DNA from: Patescibacteria group bacterium
Lineage (GTDB): Bacteria; Patescibacteriota; Microgenomatia; UBA10105
Length of the DNA stretch: 6,129 nt
Assembly (NCBI GenBank): GCA_003524845.1
Contig: DQGR01000040.1
Coordinates: 1 to 6,129, forward strand
Direction: 5' to 3'
This document shows, one piece after another, positions 1 to 6,050 of this stretch. The position numbers and the translations under genes are program-made. The notes under the pieces were generated by a model, which had not been told where the DNA came from, searched no databases, and saw nothing but the letters and a program-made list of their open reading frames with translations. Every line of letters begins with the position of its first letter. Within the stretch, counting starts at the first letter, position 1.

Positions 1-393
1 CAAAAAAAAAAAATCGACGAGCCATTTGCCCTGCGCTATCATAACGAACCCCGGCGCAGTCGCCAGTATTTTCCGGTGCGGATTTTTGCGCCTTCATACG
101 GTTCTACTACCATCTGGAGTAACTGGGGCATGGAGTATACGAAACTCTTATCAACACTTGGGTTGCTAACGTGTAACGAAGAATATATACAAGTAGCTGA
201 AAAGCAATTGCGCGCCTACACCGAAAATATTAAAAAGTACCGCGGTTACCCGGAAGTGTATGCCACTGACGGCTCAATTTATGCGCCGTTTGTGTATAAA
301 AGTGTCGTCCGCACCGGCTGGGTCGTCTCTTTCGAACAGGCACGCATGCAGTACAAGTGGGTGAAGAAAGAGATGGAGAAGTGTACCAATTGA
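1..393 (+). CDS. C-terminal fragment of a probable (alpha/alpha)6-barrel (six-hairpin) glycosidase-like protein; 5' end outside window
   Basis: The frame is open from the first base of the window and ends at TGA (391-393), giving 130 residues. A GTG exists at 76, but the upstream codons read through sensibly (…FALRYHNEPRRSRQYF…), so the true start lies outside the window. Visible features are a Trp/Gly-rich segment, STTIWSNWGMEY, then an amphipathic helix (YIQVAEKQLRAYTENIKKY), then PEVYATDG and a final VRTGWVVSFEQARMQYKW helix. Alternating helices with W-x-x-W/G and 'fPEvy..dG' loops are typical of the last hairpins of six-hairpin glycosidases such as amylo-alpha-1,6-glucosidase or MGH1-like enzymes. 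That assignment is from pattern memory only. No catalytic acid can be assigned in this fragment. The next gene starts 34 bases downstream on the same strand. A run of 12 A at 2-13 encodes Lys residues and is a possible sequencing weak point. Confidence 0.75.
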   Translation, partial: QKKKIDEPFALRYHNEPRRSRQYFPVRIFAPSYGSTTIWSNWGMEYTKLLSTLGLLTCNEEYIQVAEKQLRAYTENIKKYRGYPEVYATDGSIYAPFVYKSVVRTGWVVSFEQARMQYKWVKKEMEKCTN

Positions 394-418
394 TTCCTTA
401 TTCCCTGTTTGCCATACT
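390..418 (+). promoter_or_regulatory. Weak candidate sigma70-like promoter for the cysteine-rich gene
   Basis: TTGATT (390-395) and CATACT (413-418) are separated by 17 bases. Each matches the consensus at 4 of 6 positions. Initiation about 7 bases after the -10 would fall at about 425, almost on the ATG at 428, giving a nearly leaderless message. The -35 overlaps the stop codon of the upstream gene. Read-through from that gene is an equally good explanation. Confidence 0.25.
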
Positions 419-427
419 AAGTTAAGC

Positions 428-3421
428 ATGAGTAATTCCCGCCGTGGTTCAACTGACCCCTTTAGTCTCACCATTCTCGGATTCCTGATTGTTTCACTCA
501 GTCTGGGAGCCCTGGCCGTAATTCGTAATTCATCCTTTGATATCCGGCAGCGAGCCCAAACCTACTCTTCATGTGAACAACAGTGTATGATCAAGAACCC
601 AGGTTGGAGTCCAGACGACTGCGAACAGTTTTGTCAATCCCAATCTCAACCTAAATCTTCAACTCCTCCTACATTACCAATTTGTCCAGATTATTGTGAA
701 AATAATTGTATCGCGGACGTGATCACTGCTAACAATACGTATGCCTGTCTGCCTTATTGTACGGCGCTCCTTAATAGCTGTCAATATGGGTGCGATCCGA
801 ATGCAACCGGAGGACAGTGTAAATTATCTCCACAAAATGTTTGTACTGCCTCACAAATTTATCGGTGTAACGGCAGTACTTCAGAATATTGTGCCGTTTC
901 CGGTCAACCTCCGGTATCTGCAATCAGTTGTCCGCTCGGATGTGTGAATGGGAAATGTATTATTTCTCCCGTCTGTCCAAATGAATGCACCAATGGATGT
1001 TACTCAGATAATACATGCAAACCTTCAAATCAACCAATTTGTCCAGACCAATGTGCAAATGAATGTGTTGCTAATTTGAATAATTTGGATGAAAATGGAA
1101 ACTTCAAATGTAGATCGTCGATTTTTTATTGTTACGATATTAAAAATTCTTATGAATGCGGATATACCCCTGGTTGCCAATGGGCACAAGATATATGCTT
1201 TGGTAAAGGAAATATACCAATTTCAATTTTCGAACTTGGCAGTTGCGAGTCTTCCTGTCCGGTGGGTGCGTTTTGTGCATGTCCTTCGAATTGTGGAAAA
1301 GAAGCAGTATGGGAAGATGAAGCGCACAGAACGTGTAAATTGCTTCCGGTAGACAAGTGTTATGAAATTGTAATGTCATGCGCAAGCATTAATAGATACC
1401 CTGGAACAGAGTGTAGTAATTGTCCTTACCAGGCTGGCGTATGCTGTGGAGAGGAAATACCGCAATCTGCAAAAGTGTGTGCCGCGCAAACCACCACCTG
1501 CACTAACAACACCATTAGTAGGTGTAAATCAGACGGAACCGGCTGGATACAACAGACTTGCGGTATTGGCCTTGAATGTAATAAAGATGGAACTAGGTGT
1601 GAAACGCCAAACCAACTGACCAAACTGGTAAACAAAATCAAAGAGTGCAATGACTTATGCTCGATACACAGTAATGTAATTACAAAAGGTATCTGTGGTC
1701 TCGGTTGTTATGTAACAATCACTCCATATTGCAATAAAAGCTGCGCTTTTTCTTGCCAACCGACATATTCCGGAGGTTATTGTACAAATCCTACTTCAAT
1801 GCGCCCAAATATCGACCCAACAAATTATATAAATGAACTTCGCTCAAATACCTATGGTCTATATGACCAAGTTGTATCTGCTAGCTCACTGCAAGAATTC
1901 ATTAACCTGATACAAACCAATACGAAAGTGTCACACGTCAACTCAATTGCGGAACTCAACCAGGCGTTATGGGCGCAATATCCAGACTTGTATACAGATC
2001 TAAATAACTTGCTCAAAACGCAGGGTGCATACTTTGACAACAGTGGTTTTATCGCCAAGTATAATAATTCCCGCAGTCAAAACAGTTCTAATGTATTTGA
2101 CGGAGTAATTATCGTACGCGAAAGCGATTACGCTGGGATTTCCGAAAATATGCAAAACGTGCTTGCTCAATACCCAGAACTTACGGATGTCCCTTTCGAA
2201 GTACTCGAATATATTTCGTTTTTGTACCCCACCGCACAGCAGTTACAGGCCGCGCGAGAAAACGGCCTTTTGGTTCCAGAAGAAATGCAGGCACAGCTTG
2301 TTGTGATACCGGACGACTTGCTTGACCAGACAAACCTTCTTAGCCAGGATCCGCGTGGAATAACTCCAATACCAATGGCACTGCATGGAAATTCGTATAT
2401 TCCCTGGCCACCAAATGTTGATTTTCTTATTTATGATGATGCACCTTTATCTATTAACACAGGGGCATCAGAAATCAATATTCCGCAAATTTCAACACCC
2501 TTACCCATGGCAGCCGGATGGATCCACGAGGAAACGCATCTGATGACAGCAGTTGATTTGTACCATTCCTTTATCGGCTCTGATCATTTAGTTTTAGACA
2601 CGGATGAATATATCCTTCCCGCAGCACAGTTCTTAAAAAACTGGCAAAACTATAATATCGGACAAGCGCAATTCGGTTTAGATGACATTATGTCTGCAGC
2701 GAACCCTGAACATGAAATCACGAATATTACTGCTTTACAAATTGCAGTTGCCTCAACACAAGGCGCAATCAGCACAATGCAGGAAGGTGGCGGGTGGCTA
2801 GAATATCCTGAAAATTTTAAATATGAAATCAATGTGTATGATGGAAATAAAAATATTACACCTCAAATTCTCACATCATTTGGCATTACTGCAACTGAAG
2901 ATACCTATAATATGTACGGAAAAGATGCTTTTGGAGATGCCAATAATAATGACTACAAAGCTCAGAATATTGCAACAACAGGCACAGACTATTATTTAGG
3001 AAAAACCTATATGGTTGGAATAGATATTCAACAAGGTGAAGACATATTTACTTTGCCATTACCAAGTAACTTAAATTTGCTCTATCGCTTTTCTGATCCC
3101 TATAGCACATCTGCGGATAAACCCTTCGAAGTCGACATTCATGTTAATAACATTCCACAAGAAATAACTAAAGCCCAAAACAAAAACTCTCAATTAGTGT
3201 CCACGCAGCAAACAACTCCTAATCCAATTGACATTAATATTACAATCCTCACTGAATCAGAATTAACTGAGTTGCAACAGGATAGCAATAATGGAGTTTT
3301 GGCTACAGCTAAGCTGGACGTGCATCCAGATTTAACCATTCAGCAAGAAAAACAAAATTTTTACTTAGTATGGATAGCACAACCAAGATGTGATGAGGAT
3401 TGCAAACATGAAAATCTTTAA
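428..3421 (+). CDS. Large membrane-anchored cysteine-rich surface protein with putative metzincin-like HExxH zinc peptidase domain
   Basis: This 997-residue protein is not a member of any family I can name. Residues 1-11 are basic and short. Residues 12-32 form one membrane helix with no clear signal-peptidase site, so an N-in, outside-facing anchor is likely. It is followed by DIRQRA (38-43). Residues 49-452 hold 56 cysteines (about 14%). They include a twin CX3C hairpin (C49/C53, C65/C69), four CX3CX3C units (starting at 86, 183, 205 and 435) and two copies of a larger Cys module (139-177 and 351-391). Residues 453-987 contain no Cys. HEETH (700-704) followed by D710-L-Y fits HExxHxxxxxD, the metzincin layout; 'DLY' after the third ligand recalls M6/InhA-type peptidases, but the usual Gly is Thr707. 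The tail ends in CDEDC (988-992). I infer an extracellular, disulfide-stabilised stalk or adhesin carrying a peptidase. The ATG at 428 is chosen because the helix follows directly; no Shine-Dalgarno is visible. The 3' part is AT-richer than galU. Confidence 0.93.
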   Translation: MSNSRRGSTDPFSLTILGFLIVSLSLGALAVIRNSSFDIRQRAQTYSSCEQQCMIKNPGWSPDDCEQFCQSQSQPKSSTPPTLPICPDYCENNCIADVITANNTYACLPYCTALLNSCQYGCDPNATGGQCKLSPQNVCTASQIYRCNGSTSEYCAVSGQPPVSAISCPLGCVNGKCIISPVCPNECTNGCYSDNTCKPSNQPICPDQCANECVANLNNLDENGNFKCRSSIFYCYDIKNSYECGYTPGCQWAQDICFGKGNIPISIFELGSCESSCPVGAFCACPSNCGKEAVWEDEAHRTCKLLPVDKCYEIVMSCASINRYPGTECSNCPYQAGVCCGEEIPQSAKVCAAQTTTCTNNTISRCKSDGTGWIQQTCGIGLECNKDGTRCETPNQLTKLVNKIKECNDLCSIHSNVITKGICGLGCYVTITPYCNKSCAFSCQPTYSGGYCTNPTSMRPNIDPTNYINELRSNTYGLYDQVVSASSLQEFINLIQTNTKVSHVNSIAELNQALWAQYPDLYTDLNNLLKTQGAYFDNSGFIAKYNNSRSQNSSNVFDGVIIVRESDYAGISENMQNVLAQYPELTDVPFEVLEYISFLYPTAQQLQAARENGLLVPEEMQAQLVVIPDDLLDQTNLLSQDPRGITPIPMALHGNSYIPWPPNVDFLIYDDAPLSINTGASEINIPQISTPLPMAAGWIHEETHLMTAVDLYHSFIGSDHLVLDTDEYILPAAQFLKNWQNYNIGQAQFGLDDIMSAANPEHEITNITALQIAVASTQGAISTMQEGGGWLEYPENFKYEINVYDGNKNITPQILTSFGITATEDTYNMYGKDAFGDANNNDYKAQNIATTGTDYYLGKTYMVGIDIQQGEDIFTLPLPSNLNLLYRFSDPYSTSADKPFEVDIHVNNIPQEITKAQNKNSQLVSTQQTTPNPIDINITILTESELTELQQDSNNGVLATAKLDVHPDLTIQQEKQNFYLVWIAQPRCDEDCKHENL
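676..1066 (+). repeat. Internal CP[DN]xCxxxC repeats in the cysteine-rich gene
   Basis: The motif C-P-[DN]-x-C-x3-C occurs at 683-709 (residues 86-94), 974-1000 (183-191) and 1040-1066 (205-213). A related C-x3-C-x3-C lies outside this span at 1730-1756. The first and third copies also share an exact 15-base DNA word, accaatttgtccaga, at 676-690 and 1033-1047. This suggests a fairly recent internal duplication rather than only protein-level convergence. Confidence 0.8.
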
Positions 3422-3471
3422 AACTCATGAAGAATTCACGCATCATAACTTGACGCGATGTAACTCGTGAC

Positions 3472-3509
3472 AAAAAAATTACTCGGGATTCATAAACAAA
3501 TTCGCGAGT
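3472..3509 (-). terminator. Probable Rho-independent terminator downstream of galU
   Basis: Read on the minus strand, ACTCG-c-GA (3509-3502) pairs with TC-c-CGAGT (3488-3481): seven base pairs with one C-C mismatch around a 13-base loop. The stem is followed by AA and then seven T (3478-3472). It lies 11 bases past the galU stop codon. The stem is modest, so confidence is limited. The plus-strand gene ending at 3421 has no comparable hairpin with a T-tract. Confidence 0.45.
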
Positions 3510-3519
3510 TGACCGGAGT

Positions 3520-4386
3520 TTATAACTTCAAACCCTTGAGGTACTCGCGGAAGTCGCCGTTCAGTTCTTTGTGCTGCAAGGCAAATTCGACGACGGTTTT
3601 TAAATATTCGATCTTGTTGCCCGTATCGTAGTAGCGGCCGTCTTTAATTTCGCAGGCATACACCGGCCGGCGTTTCATCAGATTCTTAATAGCATCGGTC
3701 AGCCAGATTTCATTACCTTTGCCTGGCTTAAGTTTGGCTAAATCGTCGAAAATATCCGGGGTTAACACATAACAGCCATGCGCAGCCAGAGTAGAAGGCG
3801 CTTCCTCCGGCTCCGGTTTTTCAATCAAATTAAAAATCTGGTAAATATTCTGCTCGATCTTTTTGACATCGGCAATTCCGTAACGCTTGACGTCTTTTTT
3901 CGGCACCTGGATCGCGGAAATAACCGGGTCGCCATATTTTTCAAATACATCTATGCACTGTTTGGTTCGCGGTGGCGTGCTGTGAATAAATTCATCTCCC
4001 CACAAAACCACAAACGGTTCGTCTCCAATCACTTCGCGGGCAGAGAGCACCGGCGTCCCGTTACCATAGTGACCTTTTTGCCGGATGTAAATGAAGTTGG
4101 CCATATCAGCAATCCGTCTGACTTCTTCAAGCTGTTCGAGTTTGCCCCACTCCTTCAGCCGCATCTCCAGCTCAAACGGGTAATCAAAATGGTCTTCAAT
4201 CGCCCGCTTGTGCCAGCCGGTAACGATAATAATATCGCGGATTCCTGAGGCTACCGCTTCTTCAACCACATATTGAATAATCGGTTTATCAACAATCGGC
4301 AGCATTTCTTTGGGTAAGGCTTTAGTCTGGGGTAAAAACCGGGTCCCGAACCCAGCGGCTGGGATAACTGCTTTTCTTATTTTCAT
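3520..4386 (-). CDS. galU: UTP--glucose-1-phosphate uridylyltransferase
   Basis: This cytoplasmic nucleotidyltransferase makes UDP-glucose from UTP and glucose-1-phosphate, supplying glycosylation and surface polysaccharide synthesis. The 288 residues match the family's usual length of about 290-300. The N-terminal signature reads AVIPAAGFGTRFLPQTKALP (6-25) with KEMLP and DKPIIQY after it, covering the nucleotide-binding G-x-G-T-R loop and the Lys of PKEM. Later landmarks are RAIEDHFD (61-68), GDEPF (121-125), the metal-site WGDE (129-132), KRYGIADV (167-174), IEKP (188-191), EIWLTDAI (226-233) and YYDTGNKIEYL (252-262). It departs from the E. coli-type sequence at KGHYGNGTPVL (104-114), where E. 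coli-like enzymes have a PLGLGHAVL-type segment, and at GDE instead of GDD. The gene lies downstream of the cohesin gene on the same strand but has its own promoter in the 88-base gap. The ATG at 4386 is followed directly by the conserved N-terminus, and no Shine-Dalgarno is visible. Confidence 0.96.
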   Translation of the reverse strand: MKIRKAVIPAAGFGTRFLPQTKALPKEMLPIVDKPIIQYVVEEAVASGIRDIIIVTGWHKRAIEDHFDYPFELEMRLKEWGKLEQLEEVRRIADMANFIYIRQKGHYGNGTPVLSAREVIGDEPFVVLWGDEFIHSTPPRTKQCIDVFEKYGDPVISAIQVPKKDVKRYGIADVKKIEQNIYQIFNLIEKPEPEEAPSTLAAHGCYVLTPDIFDDLAKLKPGKGNEIWLTDAIKNLMKRRPVYACEIKDGRYYDTGNKIEYLKTVVEFALQHKELNGDFREYLKGLKL

Positions 4387-4432
4387 ATATTTAATTAAAC
4401 TTAATACAACGCTCTTCCAGCAATTAGAAGCA

Positions 4433-4462
4433 ATTGTAATTTGTCCGGGATATATTTGTCAA
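4433..4462 (-). promoter_or_regulatory. sigma70-type promoter for galU
   Basis: On the minus strand, TTGACA (4462-4457, 6/6 consensus) is followed after 18 bases by TACAAT (4438-4433, 5/6). Initiation would fall near 4426, leaving a leader of about 40 AT-rich bases before the galU ATG. It sits 12 bases past the stop codon of the cohesin gene. galU can therefore be transcribed independently of the upstream surface-protein gene. Confidence 0.6.
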
Positions 4463-4474
4463 ACTGACCAGGGC

Positions 4475-6046
4475 TTAGCTTTCAACCGATGATTTGTGGA
4501 AAGTAAGATAGAGGATTGCCCCGCCTAATAATAATATTAGGGCAATGATTACCAACCGCACTGGAGTCAACAGTGAAAGGATCCCTGATCCACTCGCCGC
4601 TTCTTGAGTTTCTGGGGGCACTGAGACAAATAGTGGCGCCAATGTCGGACTCGGCTGTGTCCCGGTCTGTAGAAATGGATTTGGTTGGTTTGGATCAATT
4701 GGCACAAACGACGGCTGTGGAGAAGTACGAAGCGCGGATGATGGAGATGTTTTTTTAATAGTGCCTCCGCCAGTTGACGTACTCGATAGTGCATTTGCTT
4801 CGGTTGAAAAACCGGAAGCGGCGCAGTCATTTGCCGCAAATACGGCAAAGTAGTAACGGGTAGAGGACGCTAAACCAGTAACGGTAAATTGAGTCGTGTT
4901 ACCCACATTTGCCGCGCCATAAATATAAACACCGGGCGACAAACCGTATACAATTCCATAATGAGTGACATTGCTTACTGACGACCAGGACAGTTCAACC
5001 TTATTAGAGCTTCCGGTGCGGGCCGTAAAATTTGAAGGAATTGAAGGCACTGCCGCCACACAAGTACCACCAATCCCGGGGCTTATTGCTACTTGTCCAA
5101 TGGTTATTGTGCTACTTTCACGTGCGGCTAACAAATTTGGATCTCCACCTAAACCTGAAATTTGAGTTGAAGCATCAATTGAAACCGTAGTTGTACCAGT
5201 CGTTTTGGCTTCAAATTCAAGTACTGCAATGATTCCTTCTCCCACAACTGGTTGGGAAACCAAACTAACTGTGGCAATTTTAGCCACTCCATCGACTACT
5301 GTTCCCGAAGTGAACTCTGTGGGTAAAAATCCGCCTTTACTGATGTTTTTACCATCAAAATAATTGGTATCATAGAGTACTACTAAATCAACTCCAGTTA
5401 CCTTGTTACCGTTGGTATTCATTTTAACCGGTAAATAAAATCTCTGCCCCGAACTTACACTCAGGGTAACCGGAAACATCGACAAAGTAGTCTGCGGCTG
5501 CTGGATAGTCTCTTCGGCGGTTACGACAATAATAGCTGGAATCAGTGAAGCGACAACATCTGTTTCACCCTGTCCATAGGCTCGGGCGCGTGTCCCCTTT
5601 AAATCAATTTGTGTTGTTGCAACGGGTATCTTACTCTGGAGAACTAACTGCACTATCGTTTCTTGACCTTGCTTAGGCTCTTCCAAACCAGCAGCGACTA
5701 CAATCCGCGCCTGCCCATTATTAAAGGTTGGCCCAGCGAACGTAGTCGGTAAATATCCGGTATTGCTCAGGCTTATTGCATCAAAAACATTCGGATCAAA
5801 ATTGATAACTAAATCAACAATAGTCACTTGGTCGGCTCCTGTGCTCATTTCGACGTCAATAACAACCTCATCATTTACTGCCAAGTAAGTCTTATTGGGT
5901 TTGACCGTAAATACAGTTGCACCAGCTGCTTTTTCTCGTAGTTCTTGGCGTTGTTTTACCAGTGAAAGTCCAAAAAATAACGTGGAAACAAGAAATCCTA
6001 ATACTAGCAGAATATAGAGCGATCTCCGTGTATACAGCGGTTCCAT
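4475..6046 (-). CDS. Membrane-anchored surface protein with two cohesin domains and a fibronectin type III domain
   Basis: This 523-residue protein has a clear modular layout. Residues 1-9 are basic and 10-30 form a membrane helix, followed by ELREKA (35-40). Residues 44-176 and 187-317 are two cohesin-like beta domains related to each other: both contain V-D-L-V-x3-[FY]-D-x-N-x-F-D, then a G-[YF]-L-P-T-x-F segment and a V-Q/A-V-L-type strand near the end. Residues 334-422 are a fibronectin III domain (IPSNFTA…VELSWSSV…THYGIVYG…TGLASSTRYYFAVFA). A Pro/Ser/Thr/Gly-rich linker (about 423-488) leads to a second helix (about 496-515) and a short HKSSVES tail. Cohesins bind dockerins in cellulosomes; in other bacteria and archaea they occur in surface proteins of unknown partner. 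I infer an extracellular binding or scaffolding role. No dockerin is encoded here. The ATG at 6046 is 4 bases past the preceding stop codon, suggesting an operon, and no Shine-Dalgarno is seen. Confidence 0.95.
   Translation of the reverse strand: MEPLYTRRSLYILLVLGFLVSTLFFGLSLVKQRQELREKAAGATVFTVKPNKTYLAVNDEVVIDVEMSTGADQVTIVDLVINFDPNVFDAISLSNTGYLPTTFAGPTFNNGQARIVVAAGLEEPKQGQETIVQLVLQSKIPVATTQIDLKGTRARAYGQGETDVVASLIPAIIVVTAEETIQQPQTTLSMFPVTLSVSSGQRFYLPVKMNTNGNKVTGVDLVVLYDTNYFDGKNISKGGFLPTEFTSGTVVDGVAKIATVSLVSQPVVGEGIIAVLEFEAKTTGTTTVSIDASTQISGLGGDPNLLAARESSTITIGQVAISPGIGGTCVAAVPSIPSNFTARTGSSNKVELSWSSVSNVTHYGIVYGLSPGVYIYGAANVGNTTQFTVTGLASSTRYYFAVFAANDCAASGFSTEANALSSTSTGGGTIKKTSPSSALRTSPQPSFVPIDPNQPNPFLQTGTQPSPTLAPLFVSVPPETQEAASGSGILSLLTPVRLVIIALILLLGGAILYLTFHKSSVES
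5096..5917 (-). repeat. Tandem cohesin domain duplication
   Basis: Domain 1 (5917-5519, residues 44-176) and domain 2 (5488-5096, residues 187-317) align through the shared VDLV, FD/YD-x-N-x-FD, G[YF]LPT and terminal strand positions. The DNA sequences have diverged, so this is an old duplication within the gene. Confidence 0.75.
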
Positions 6047-6050
6047 AGCT

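Noticed and set aside
391..420. UGA at 391-393 read through as Gly (code 25), extending the first protein to TAA at 418
   Set aside because: The other complete genes end in TAA without in-frame TGA, so the code is not tested strongly, but the extra 9 residues show nothing and other features favour Microgenomates, which use the standard code.
741..1352. Plus- and minus-strand open frames within the cysteine-rich gene
   Set aside because: They are short, overlap a 997-codon frame with regular Cys modules, and have no conserved features.
2936..2953. Possible dockerin-type calcium loop, GDANNND, in the cysteine-rich protein (partner for the cohesins)
   Set aside because: Only D837-x-N-x-N-D is present; the dockerin Gly, the position-12 acidic residue and the second repeat are missing.
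3436..3470. TCACG…CGTGA hairpin as a terminator for the plus-strand gene
   Set aside because: The stem is interrupted by a five-base bulge and is followed by A, not T, on the plus strand.
3778..4248. Long plus-strand open frame opposite galU
   Set aside because: It is fully antisense to a well-conserved enzyme gene, and its translation shows no domain-like pattern.
4387..4426. Riboswitch or leader structure before galU
   Set aside because: The leader is short and AT-rich, with no stem or aptamer-like conserved element visible.
4567..4848. Open frames overlapping the FN3/linker part of the cohesin gene, on both strands
   Set aside because: They lie inside a protein with clear domain structure and their translations look like out-of-frame reading of a Pro/Ser-rich linker.
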